Part shown: positions 1 to 6,765 of the stretch, piece by piece
Layout: every line of letters begins with the position of its first letter
Numbering within the stretch: the first letter of the stretch is position 1
DNA from: Candidatus Bathyarchaeota archaeon
GTDB taxonomy: Archaea; Thermoproteota; Bathyarchaeia; Bathyarchaeales; Bathyarchaeaceae
Assembly: GCA_003662715.1 (NCBI GenBank)
Contig: QMYO01000037.1
Location: 1 to 10,140, forward strand
Direction: 5' to 3'
Length of the DNA: 10,140 bases
Program-made: the position numbers and the translations under genes
Notes under the pieces: model-generated
Seen by the model: only the letters and a program-made list of their open reading frames with translations
Told to the model about the DNA's origin: nothing
Database searches by the model: none

Positions 1-855
1 ATCTACGGGGATGGCGTTGCTGTAGAGACCTAGCTTTTCTGGCGCAAATCCCAACGCTAGACCTAAGAGCTGCACGTAATGTAGCACTGGAATGTTAAAA
101 TCAATGCCTAACTTGTTTCGGATATCCACTTGCCCTCTATCGAACTGAAGGTGACAAAAGGCGCAAGGTGTGATTATGCATTCTGCACCCGCTTTCTTTA
201 TGTTCTCCAGCTTTTCTTTAGCCATATCTAACGAAACATCTGGATTGCTAGCTTTCACTCCTCCTCCAGCTCCACAGCACATCATTTTGTCACGATAAGG
301 AATACTCTTCGAGCCTAACGCCTCAACCAGTTCATCCAGAAACTTGGGGCGTTCAGTGCTTTCAACCGTTCGATACTTTGTTGGTTTTAACAGGTGGCAA
401 CCATATTGAATTGCAGCGTTCAGGTTCAGAGGTTTTTTTACAAGTCCTCTTAATTTCTCTGGCCCGATTTCAGAATAAACAATTTCTACGAAGTGTTTCA
501 CGTTAATGGTGCCTTTGAACTCTTTGTTGAAATTGTGCAGAATCTGGTTCACTTCATCGCGTTTTGAGGACTCAGCCTTTAAAATTTCGTTTGCTTCCTT
601 CAAGGAACTATAGCAACCATTACAGAGCGTCACAATGTCGGCGCCCAATGTTTCTGCTATAACAAGGTTTCGAGCTGCTAAAGCCAGCCATGTAGGCTGA
701 TGGAAAGACTTGAACACACCTGGCGCTGGACAACAAGACGCCCCTTCCATGTCTTTAAGCTCAATTCCAAGCGTTGGCGCAACATTTCGCATAGCTAATT
801 CAATTCCTGGATAGCGGTTAGGAATTACGCAACCAAGAAAAAACGCATACTCCAT
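1..855 (-). CDS. hdrB: Heterodisulfide reductase subunit B, canonical type (HdrB1), 3' end cut by window
   Basis: HdrB is the catalytic subunit that reduces the CoM-S-S-CoB heterodisulfide on two non-cubane [4Fe-4S] clusters in the cytoplasmic HdrABC complex. The minus strand is open for 285 codons from an ATG at 855 to the window edge; the family is about 290-300 residues, so only a few C-terminal residues are missing. Both CCG cluster-binding motifs are complete: C9, C41-C42, C78 and C81, then C153, C193-C194, C231 and C234. Stretches such as GASCCPAPGVF and MMCCGAGGG match what I remember of methanogen HdrB, which favours CoM-S-S-CoB as substrate (inference). The start is supported by a GGTGA motif just upstream. 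It lies 13 nt after hdrC1 and is surely co-transcribed with it, divergently from hdrA1. No frameshift or missing ligand is seen. Confidence 0.95.
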   Translation of the reverse strand, partial: MEYAFFLGCVIPNRYPGIELAMRNVAPTLGIELKDMEGASCCPAPGVFKSFHQPTWLALAARNLVIAETLGADIVTLCNGCYSSLKEANEILKAESSKRDEVNQILHNFNKEFKGTINVKHFVEIVYSEIGPEKLRGLVKKPLNLNAAIQYGCHLLKPTKYRTVESTERPKFLDELVEALGSKSIPYRDKMMCCGAGGGVKASNPDVSLDMAKEKLENIKKAGAECIITPCAFCHLQFDRGQVDIRNKLGIDFNIPVLHYVQLLGLALGFAPEKLGLYSNAIPVD

Positions 856-868
856 CTAGTTCACCAAC

Positions 869-1405
869 TTATTCCTTTTTAAAACCGACCAGTTTGTCGA
901 AGCTTGTTTTCTTAGTGATCTCTTGAACCTCATTAAGGGCTTCTTTAGACTTGTGCGTGGTCGGCGGAACCTCACTGAGGCCTAGGCTCACTCGCAACTT
1001 TCGGTTTTCTTCATTAATAGGAACAGCGTGCCCATATTTTATGACGAAGCTTGAAACCATTTTGTGCCGATCAAGCATGTGCCCAGCTTCAGCTGCCATA
1101 GTTCTCAAAGCTAAAATAACGTCTGTCGGATCGACTCCTCTAGGGCATCTTTCTAGGCAAGTGTAGCAGGTTGTGCATAACCAAAGGTCTTTGTCGGAAA
1201 GAACTTCTTCTCGAAGACCCAACAGCGCCCTCCGTATTAGTTGGCGTGTGCGAAAAGCGGTTCTTCGTCCAGATGGACAGCTGGCAGTGCATGTGCCACA
1301 TTGAATGCAAAGATTTATTTTTTCGCCGCCAGCTTTCGCCACAGCCTTAGCAAATTCCATATCTAATTTGGCTAATTGAATAATATCGTTTTTGAGTTCA
1401 GTCAT
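869..1405 (-). CDS. hdrC: Heterodisulfide reductase subunit C, canonical type (HdrC1)
   Basis: HdrC is the small ferredoxin-like subunit that carries electrons from HdrA to the HdrB active site. This 178-residue protein has two complete CxxCxxCxxxC motifs, C33/C36/C39/C43 and C77/C80/C83/C87, for two [4Fe-4S] clusters, each followed by proline. The segments CIQCGTCTASCPSGRR and DLWLCTTCYTC, and a C-terminal tail containing GHAVPINEE and ending in KLVGF, resemble methanogen HdrC as I remember it. The ATG at 1405 has a weak GAGG-like site upstream. It is first of a two-gene minus-strand operon with hdrB1 and is divergent from hdrA1, which suggests shared control. No membrane segment is present, so this is the soluble HdrC rather than a HdrE-linked type. 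Confidence 0.96.
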   Translation of the reverse strand: MTELKNDIIQLAKLDMEFAKAVAKAGGEKINLCIQCGTCTASCPSGRRTAFRTRQLIRRALLGLREEVLSDKDLWLCTTCYTCLERCPRGVDPTDVILALRTMAAEAGHMLDRHKMVSSFVIKYGHAVPINEENRKLRVSLGLSEVPPTTHKSKEALNEVQEITKKTSFDKLVGFKKE

Positions 1406-1490
1406 AATTTAAGCCTCTATTTTTTCTATATGAAAGTGTAAATGTGAATCAACATTTTTGTTTTGAGAAGTTTAACAGACTAATGCTTCA

Positions 1491-1504
1491 TTTATAAGCC
1501 TTTT
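1491..1504 (-). promoter_or_regulatory. Candidate BRE/TATA box for hdrC1-hdrB1
   Basis: Read on the minus strand, the site is AAAAGGCTTATAAA: an A-rich BRE-like hexamer directly before a TATA-like octamer. Placing the transcription start about 25 nt downstream gives one near 1465-1470 and a leader of roughly 60 nt before hdrC1. The TATA core is nearly symmetric (TTTATAAG on the plus strand), so it could also serve hdrA1 with a longer leader. Confidence 0.4.
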
Positions 1505-1536
1505 GAGCCTCATGGAAACAAACACCTCAAAAAATT

Positions 1537-1550
1537 GGAAATATATTAAT
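1537..1550 (+). promoter_or_regulatory. Candidate BRE/TATA box for hdrA1
   Basis: GGAAATATATTAAT has a purine-rich BRE-like flank followed by a TATA-like core. A start about 25 nt downstream would fall near 1570, leaving a leader of about 50 nt that includes the hdrA1 Shine-Dalgarno-like TGAGG at 1606-1610. In AT-rich DNA such matches arise by chance, so the call is tentative. Confidence 0.35.
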
Positions 1551-1618
1551 ACTTCAGTAATCTCTAGGGAACTTCCTAAAAGTTTCAAAGAACAAATGGT
1601 CCGTTTGAGGAAGCAAAA

Positions 1619-3985
1619 ATGGCGCAAGAAGAGGCTAAAGTAGGAGTGTACATTTGCCACTGTGGAGGAAACATCAGCGACACCGTGGACGTAGAGAAGG
1701 TGAAAGAAGCCGCAGCTAAATTCAAAGGAGTGGAAGTTGCGGAAACATATGAATACATGTGCAGTGATCCGGGACAGGAAATGATAATAAAGGGAATAAA
1801 AGAACATGGACTTAACAGAATTGTGGTAGCATCCTGCTCTCCACGAATGCATCTTGAAACTTTTAGGCAAACGCTAGAATCAGCAGGTTTGAACGCATAT
1901 TTCCTTGACATGGCGAACATTCGGGAACAGTGCAGTTGGGTTCATGATGATAAGGAGGCTGCGACGGCTAAGGCTATCGATCTTGTTCATGGAGCAGTGG
2001 AACGTGCCCGTTATTTAGCTCCTTTAGAGCCAAAGAGCATGCCGGTGAAGCAGGATATTCTAGTGATCGGAGGAGGCATCGCTGGCATAATTGCCTCCCT
2101 TGAATTGGCTGATAAGGGCTATCAGGTTTATTTAGTTGAGCGAAATCCGAGCATTGGAGGCCACATGGCGCAGCTAAGCAAAACCTTTCCAACCCTTGAC
2201 TGCTCGCAGTGTATCCTCACGCCTAAGATGGTGTCAGCTGGACAGCATCCCAATATCAAGATCATCACTATGGCTGAGCCAGCGGCTGTTGAAGGAGCGC
2301 CTGGCAACTATCGGGTTTTAATAAGGCAACGCCCGCGGTTTGTGGATGCATCTAAATGCACGGCTTGTGGAGAATGTGCAAAGAAGTGCCCAGTTAAGGT
2401 TCCAAGCGAGTTTGAAGCTGAATTGATGGAGCGAAAGGCTATTTATACTCCGTTTAGGCAAGCGGTCCCTAAAACCTATGTGATAGACACTGAACACTGC
2501 TTATACTTCACGAAGGGAGTTTGTAGGATTTGCGAAAAGTTCTGTCCTGCCCATGCCATTGATTTTGACCAGAAAGAAAAAACCATTGAGTTAGATGTGG
2601 GTGCTATTGTTGCTTGCACTGGATTCGAGCAGCTTGACCCGAGAAGACTTGAGGAGTTTGGTTATGGTTTGCATCCAGACATTGTAACCAACCTTCAGTT
2701 TGAGCGGCTCATGTTGCAGGGTATACATAAGCCATCTAACGGAAAGGTGCCGAAGAAAGTGGCTTACGTACTCTGTGTGGGTAGCCGTATGATGAATACT
2801 GACAGAGGAGTTGAACATTGCTGCAAAATAGGATGTATGGCTGCAATTAAGCATGCTATGCTATTTCAAAAAGCTGTTCCAGACGCTGAACCATGGATAT
2901 TTTACACAGACATAAGAGCGGATGGAAAAGGCTACGAAGAATTCTATGCTACAGCTCAAGACCATAACGTGCGGTTCGTTAGAGGAAGAGTGGCAGAAGT
3001 AATTCCAAACGGGGAAAAACTGTTGGTGAGAGCTGAAGACACCATGCTTGGAAGAGACATTGAAGGAGAATTTGACCTTGTTGTACTTAGCACAGGCATC
3101 CTTCCACATCCCACCAGTTATGAGTTAGCTCGAAAACTAGGAATACAAGTCGGCTCAGACGGATTCCTCCTAGAAAGACACTACAAGCTTAGGCCAGTGG
3201 ACAGCCAACGCGACGGCGTTTTTATTGCTGGATGCGCTGTGAGCCCTAAAGATATTAGAGAAACAACTCTGGAGTCAATGGCTACAGCCTCTAGGGTTGC
3301 AACTTTTGTGGGCAAAGGTGAGATATCCATACCGCCAGAAGTGGCTTACATAATTCAAGATAAATGCAACACCTGCGGCGAATGCATAGAAGTCTGCCCT
3401 GTAGCGGCAATAGAAAAGTCACCGAATGGCATAATAGTTAACCCAATCTCATGTGTTGGATGTGGAATATGCGTGCCCGTATGCCCCCAATGGGCAATTG
3501 ACCTTAACCACTGCACTGAGGCACAGTTAATGGCGCAGATTCGCGGAGTATGTGAAAGCAAAACTTCACCAAAAATTGTTGCCTTTATAGGAGGAGACAC
3601 AGCCTACGGATCTGCGGATTTGGCTGGGCAAACGAGAGAGTCTTATTCTCCAAACATTGAGATAATTGGAGTGCCAAGTGTTGGAAGGATTGGTCTCAAA
3701 CATGTGCTTCAAGCTTTTGCCTATGGAGCTGACGGCATCATATTCGTGGAGGGAGATGACAGCGTTTTCACTGAAGAAAAAATGAGAGAACACGTTATTC
3801 AGCTAAAGAAGGAGCTAAGTAAATACGGCATTAAATCCTTACGTTTACTTTCAATTAGAACAACCCTTCCTCAATACCATAAAATACTGAACATATTTAG
3901 TACTCTTAATGAAAGGATTTCGAAATTAGGACCAGTCTCAGAGGATGTACGTTCAAAAATAATGAAACAATTAGCCACAGCATAA
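1619..3985 (+). CDS. hdrA: HdrA1: bifurcating HdrA with an MvhD-like tail that has lost its Fe-S cysteines
   Basis: HdrA is the FAD-binding hub that bifurcates electron pairs between ferredoxin and HdrC/HdrB. Domains in this 788-residue protein: an N-terminal Fe-S domain (about 1-135) with C13, C15, C48, C73 and C105 all present; a thioredoxin-reductase-like FAD domain with GGGIAG at 151-156, E174 and the DCSQC pair C195/C198; an inserted ferredoxin (C247/250/253/257 and C294/302/305/309); a second FAD half to about 575; a C-terminal two-cluster ferredoxin (C583/586/589/593 and C612/615/618/622); and an MvhD-like domain (about 652-772). In that last domain the five expected cysteines are G658, T661, S687, G712 and F717, so no [2Fe-2S] cluster can form and it cannot accept electrons as MvhD does. 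The ATG at 1619 follows TGAGG at 1606-1610. It is apparently transcribed alone, divergent from hdrC1B1. It most plausibly pairs with HdrA2 (inference). Confidence 0.96.
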   Translation: MAQEEAKVGVYICHCGGNISDTVDVEKVKEAAAKFKGVEVAETYEYMCSDPGQEMIIKGIKEHGLNRIVVASCSPRMHLETFRQTLESAGLNAYFLDMANIREQCSWVHDDKEAATAKAIDLVHGAVERARYLAPLEPKSMPVKQDILVIGGGIAGIIASLELADKGYQVYLVERNPSIGGHMAQLSKTFPTLDCSQCILTPKMVSAGQHPNIKIITMAEPAAVEGAPGNYRVLIRQRPRFVDASKCTACGECAKKCPVKVPSEFEAELMERKAIYTPFRQAVPKTYVIDTEHCLYFTKGVCRICEKFCPAHAIDFDQKEKTIELDVGAIVACTGFEQLDPRRLEEFGYGLHPDIVTNLQFERLMLQGIHKPSNGKVPKKVAYVLCVGSRMMNTDRGVEHCCKIGCMAAIKHAMLFQKAVPDAEPWIFYTDIRADGKGYEEFYATAQDHNVRFVRGRVAEVIPNGEKLLVRAEDTMLGRDIEGEFDLVVLSTGILPHPTSYELARKLGIQVGSDGFLLERHYKLRPVDSQRDGVFIAGCAVSPKDIRETTLESMATASRVATFVGKGEISIPPEVAYIIQDKCNTCGECIEVCPVAAIEKSPNGIIVNPISCVGCGICVPVCPQWAIDLNHCTEAQLMAQIRGVCESKTSPKIVAFIGGDTAYGSADLAGQTRESYSPNIEIIGVPSVGRIGLKHVLQAFAYGADGIIFVEGDDSVFTEEKMREHVIQLKKELSKYGIKSLRLLSIRTTLPQYHKILNIFSTLNERISKLGPVSEDVRSKIMKQLATA

Positions 3986-4020
3986 CAAGAAGTACCAATA
4001 GGCAATAATAAATAGCGATA

Positions 4021-4032
4021 TAATTATTTTTT
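4021..4032 (+). terminator. Possible T-rich terminator after hdrA1
   Basis: The sequence TAATTATTTTTT, with six consecutive T, lies about 36 nt past the hdrA1 stop. Archaeal RNA polymerase often terminates at such T-runs without a hairpin. No stable stem is evident upstream. Being in AT-rich DNA, the signal is weak. Confidence 0.35.
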
Positions 4033-4082
4033 AGGTAAAATGAGAAGATAGAGAAACTCTTTGATTAACTCAACACGTTAAA

Positions 4083-4093
4083 AGATACATCTA
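4083..4093 (+). repeat. AGATACATCTA element, inverted partner of 4310-4320
   Basis: AGATACATCTA at this position is the exact reverse complement of TAGATGTATCT at 4310-4320. Each copy is itself nearly palindromic, with AGAT and ATCT arms around two central bases. Paired copies flanking the spacer could be regulator sites, but the arms are short and AT-rich. Confidence 0.4.
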
Positions 4094-4266
4094 CGTGACG
4101 ATTGTTATTTTCCGCATTTTTACGCATACCGGTTTATGAACGAAAAATATCAAGTTCCCCCCGACAAATTATTCAGATTTCTTTGAAGCTAGCTACAAGA
4201 GACTATATTTTGGGACTCACTTCTAAACTTAGCAAAACATACAGAGATACAAAACGATCTATATTA

Positions 4267-4278
4267 TTTCTATAAAAA
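4267..4278 (+). promoter_or_regulatory. Candidate TATA box for the mvhG operon
   Basis: TTTCTATAAAAA has a TATA-like core at 4271-4278. A start about 25 nt downstream would fall near 4297-4300, inside the 16-bp palindrome, leaving a leader of about 55 nt. An alternative is CTTTAAGA near 4329-4336, which would give a nearly leaderless mvhG transcript. Which one is used cannot be decided from sequence. Confidence 0.35.
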
Positions 4279-4288
4279 AAACGTACCG

Positions 4289-4304
4289 TTAAACTTAAGT
4301 TTAA
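4289..4304. promoter_or_regulatory. 16-bp perfect palindrome, candidate operator of the hydrogenase operon
   Basis: TTAAACTTAAGTTTAA reads the same on both strands over 16 bases, and symmetry breaks immediately outside (G on both sides). It lies 49 nt before the mvhG start and just downstream of a TATA-like core, a position where a dimeric repressor could block transcription. That it is an operator is inference. The palindrome itself is directly seen. Confidence 0.45.
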
Positions 4305-4309
4305 GAAGT

Positions 4310-4320
4310 TAGATGTATCT
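4310..4320 (-). repeat. TAGATGTATCT element, inverted partner of 4083-4093
   Basis: TAGATGTATCT is the exact reverse complement of 4083-4093 and lies between the palindrome and the mvhG start. A looser relative (AGATAC, then GATCT after four bases) occurs at 4245-4260. Possible binding sites for one regulator; not established. Confidence 0.4.
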
Positions 4321-4353
4321 ATTCTTTCCTTTAAGAAAAAAATCTTAACATAA

Positions 4354-5304
4354 ATGGGTGATAAATTGGAAAAACTGAAATTTGCCTTCTACTGGGCAGC
4401 CAGCTGCGGAGGTTGCGAAATAGCCGTACTGGACATAAACGAAAAAATCTTAGACGTCGTCGCGAAAGCAGACATAGTCTTCTGGCCAGTGGCTATAGAC
4501 ATCAAATACAAAGATGTAGAAGCATTTCCAGACAAATACATAGACGTCTGTTTCTTCAACGGCGCCATAAGAACCGAAGAGAATGAACACATGGCCAAGC
4601 TTCTGAGAAAAAAATCTAAAATCCTAGTAGCTTTTGGTTCGTGCGCTTGTGACGGGTGCGTCGTAGGTCTTGCAAACCTCTGGAACAAAGAAACAATTTT
4701 TGAAAGAGCATACTCTGAAACACCGTCGACTAAAAACCCTGAATCGGTGACACCGAAAACTTCCATTAAGATTAAAGAAGGAGAGCTGGAACTACCGGAA
4801 TTTTATGACACCGTAAAAACTCTAGCCCAAACCGTAGACGTCGATTATTTCCTTTCAGGATGCCCACCACCCATTCCTTGTATAATTCAAGCTCTCGAAG
4901 CAATATTCAGCAATAAGTTGCCCCCAAAAGGATCAAGCCTCTTGCCAAACAAGTCCATTTGCGATGAATGCCCAAGAGAGAAAAAGGATAGAAAACTTTC
5001 GGAAATAAAGAGAATTTACGAAATCGAAGATGACTTTAAAACGTGTTTTTGGGATCAAGGAGTAATCTGTATGGGTCCAGCTACACGAGCAGGCTGTGGC
5101 GCTCAATGTCCAAATGTAAACATACCTTGTACAGGTTGCGATGGTCCAGGTCCACAAGTGAAAGATCAGGGAGCCGCCGCCGTCAGCGCACTTGCGTCCA
5201 TTTCCACTAATCCTGAAGTCATCAATCAAGTTGTGGATCCGATTGGAACTTTCTACAAGTATTCTTTGGCTCATTCTATTCTCCGAAGGAAGGTGAAAAA
5301 ATGA
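4354..5304 (+). CDS. mvhG: [NiFe] hydrogenase small subunit, group 3c (MvhG-like)
   Basis: This is the Fe-S relay subunit that takes electrons from the Ni-Fe site of MvhA towards MvhD, here the tail of HdrA2. In 316 residues the proximal-cluster ligands are C18 and C21 (CGGCE), C97 (GSCA) and C170 (GCPPP). A C-terminal cysteine-rich part (C203, C206, C231, C239, C248, C252, C259, C262) fits two further clusters. There is no Tat signal or membrane segment, so it is cytoplasmic. Extra cysteines C99 and C102 lie beside C97, where most relatives have a GG pair. No Shine-Dalgarno site precedes the ATG; a GGTGAT inside the first codons could instead serve a TTG at 4366, which would remove four residues. 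It is first in the operon and overlaps mvhA by ATGA. Group 3c is favoured over 3a because HdrA follows and FrhB is absent. Confidence 0.94.
   Translation: MGDKLEKLKFAFYWAASCGGCEIAVLDINEKILDVVAKADIVFWPVAIDIKYKDVEAFPDKYIDVCFFNGAIRTEENEHMAKLLRKKSKILVAFGSCACDGCVVGLANLWNKETIFERAYSETPSTKNPESVTPKTSIKIKEGELELPEFYDTVKTLAQTVDVDYFLSGCPPPIPCIIQALEAIFSNKLPPKGSSLLPNKSICDECPREKKDRKLSEIKRIYEIEDDFKTCFWDQGVICMGPATRAGCGAQCPNVNIPCTGCDGPGPQVKDQGAAAVSALASISTNPEVINQVVDPIGTFYKYSLAHSILRRKVKK
5291..5296 (+). promoter_or_regulatory. Ribosome binding site for mvhA inside the mvhG end
   Basis: AGGTGA, preceded by AAGGA, lies 4 nt before the mvhA ATG and inside the last codons of mvhG. Together with the ATGA stop/start overlap it fixes the mvhA start and indicates translational coupling, which would keep the two hydrogenase subunits at matched levels. 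Confidence 0.7.
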
Positions 5305-6755
5305 AGGAAATAATCATAGACCCCATCACAAGATTGGAAGGCCATGGAAAAATCACCATATTCCTAAATGACGAGGGAAACGTGGAAAACGCCTACTTCC
5401 AAGTTCCAGAACTGAGAGGGTTCGAGCGGTTCTGTGAAGGAAGAAGGGCTGAAGACTTACCTATCATAACTACCAGAATCTGTGGTGTTTGCCCAGTTGC
5501 GCATCATATGGCAGGTGCAAAAGCATGCGACGCCGCTTTCAATGTGGAGCCGACGGAAACCGCTAAGAAGCTGAGAGAACTGGAGTACTGCGCCTATTTC
5601 ATCTATGATCACATATTGCACTTCTACTTTTTAGGTGGACCAGACTTCGTTGTAGGGCCGGATGCGCCTCCAGCGAAAAGAAACATTCTTGGAGTGATAG
5701 AGAAAGTTGGCTTGGATATCGCTAAAGAGGTGATTAAGCACAGAGCCTATGGACAAAAAATAACAGGTATACTTGGAGGCAGACCAACTCATCCTGTAAG
5801 TGCTTTGCCCGGCGGTATGGCAAAGGCTTTGTCTGAGGAGGAGAGGCAGGAAATTGAAAAAATGGTTAGAAGCTGCGTTGAGTTCGCAAAATTCTCTTTG
5901 AAGCTCTTCGACGATGTAGTTCTCAAAAACGTTGACTACGTAAACTTGATTAAAAGTGAACCCTACACCTTAAAGACCTATTACATGGGAACTGTTGACA
6001 AAAACAACAAAGTAAACTTCTATGACGGTGATGTTCGAGTAGTTGATCCGAAAGGAAAGGAGTTTCTGAAGTTTACTCCTTCAGAATATTTGGATGTCAT
6101 TGAAGAACACGTTGAACCATGGACCTACGTTAAACTACCATACCTCAAAAACGTTGGATGGAAAGGCTTAGTAGCGGGACCAGATAGCGGCATTTACCGA
6201 GTAGGGCCTCTTGGAAGACTGAACGCTGCAGATGGCATGGCAACACCTATGGCGCAGGAAGAGTACGAAAGGATGTACAAGACTCTCGGGGGCAAACCTG
6301 TTCACGCCACTTTGGCTTTCCACTGGGCTCGATTAATAGAGCTTATGTACGCAGCGGAGCGGGCCTTAGAATTAGTTACAGATAAGGAAATAACAAACAA
6401 GGATATCAGAAATAAGCCTGGAAAACCCGGCGAAGGAGTTGGCATAGTTGAGGCTGCAAGGGGCACTCTAATTCATCATTATATATTGGATGAAAAAGCC
6501 TTAGCCAAAAAAGTCAATTTGATTGTGGCCACAACCCATAACGCACCGGGCATTTGTATGTCCATAAAAAACGCTGCAAAAGGTCTTATACGTAATGGCA
6601 AAGTTAGCGATGGGCTACTGAACATGGTGGAGATGGCCTTCAGAGCTTATGACCCATGTTTTGCTTGTGCCACCCACTTTGCCATCGGTGAGATGCCTTT
6701 GGAAGTTAAGATTTACGATAGTGAAAAGCGATTGTTAAAAACAATAAGAAGGTGA
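5301..6755 (+). CDS. mvhA: [NiFe] hydrogenase large (catalytic) subunit, group 3c (MvhA-like)
   Basis: This is the catalytic subunit, which splits H2 at a Ni-Fe(CN)2CO centre. All four nickel ligands are visible: C61 and C64 in RICGVCPVAH near the N-terminus (H68 included), and C453 and C456 in DPCFACATH near the end. At 484 residues it has the usual family length. About 25 residues follow H459; in many [NiFe] hydrogenases such a tail is cut off by a dedicated protease during maturation. No protease or hyp gene is in this window. The start is set by AGGTGA at 5291-5296 and the ATGA overlap with mvhG. The gene ends 10 nt before hdrA2, whose ribosome site overlaps its stop. The missing MvhD partner is supplied by the HdrA2 tail, so H2 electrons should enter HdrA2 directly. 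The 3c type is inferred from operon context and motif style. Confidence 0.96.
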   Translation: MKEIIIDPITRLEGHGKITIFLNDEGNVENAYFQVPELRGFERFCEGRRAEDLPIITTRICGVCPVAHHMAGAKACDAAFNVEPTETAKKLRELEYCAYFIYDHILHFYFLGGPDFVVGPDAPPAKRNILGVIEKVGLDIAKEVIKHRAYGQKITGILGGRPTHPVSALPGGMAKALSEEERQEIEKMVRSCVEFAKFSLKLFDDVVLKNVDYVNLIKSEPYTLKTYYMGTVDKNNKVNFYDGDVRVVDPKGKEFLKFTPSEYLDVIEEHVEPWTYVKLPYLKNVGWKGLVAGPDSGIYRVGPLGRLNAADGMATPMAQEEYERMYKTLGGKPVHATLAFHWARLIELMYAAERALELVTDKEITNKDIRNKPGKPGEGVGIVEAARGTLIHHYILDEKALAKKVNLIVATTHNAPGICMSIKNAAKGLIRNGKVSDGLLNMVEMAFRAYDPCFACATHFAIGEMPLEVKIYDSEKRLLKTIRR

Positions 6756-6758
6756 GGG
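6751..6758 (+). promoter_or_regulatory. Ribosome binding site for hdrA2 overlapping the mvhA stop
   Basis: GGTGAGGG contains the mvhA TGA stop and ends 7 nt before the hdrA2 ATG at 6766. It supports that start and coupled expression of hydrogenase and HdrA2. Confidence 0.65.
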
Positions 6759-6765
6759 ATTAAAA

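Larger units (their letters stand above)
1406..1618. promoter_or_regulatory. Divergent promoter region between hdrC1 (-) and hdrA1 (+)
   Basis: This 213-nt AT-rich spacer separates two genes transcribed away from each other and should hold both promoters. On the minus strand, AAAAGGCTTATAAAT reads as a purine-rich flank followed by a TATA box, the usual archaeal BRE/TATA layout. On the plus strand, GGAAATATATTAATAC has the same layout closer to hdrA1. I see no tRNA, sRNA-like hairpin or credible small ORF in it. The assignment is by pattern only. Confidence 0.6.
3986..4353. other. Gene-free AT-rich spacer between hdrA1 and mvhG
   Basis: This 368-nt region has no credible coding sequence on either strand; the longest plus-strand ATG frame I found by eye (4136) is 16 codons with no ribosome site. 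It holds a T-run near the hdrA1 end, two inversely related copies of an AGAT..ATCT element, a TATA-like element at 4271-4278 and a 16-bp perfect palindrome at 4289-4304. It is the largest spacer in the window and directly precedes the hydrogenase operon, so regulatory content is expected. No tRNA or CRISPR structure is seen. Confidence 0.7.

Noticed and set aside
951..1870. Open frames of 70-130 codons opposite hdrC1 and hdrA1
   Set aside because: They lie wholly or mostly antisense to clear Hdr genes, have low-complexity or unfamiliar translations, and no supporting start signals.
4118..4130. Short direct repeat CGCAT..CGCAT around a T-run in the spacer
   Set aside because: Five-base units in AT-rich DNA are expected by chance; there is no array or symmetry to support a CRISPR or operator.
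4136..4186. Small ORF of 16 codons in the mvhG upstream spacer
   Set aside because: No ribosome site, no recognisable content, and its length is expected by chance.
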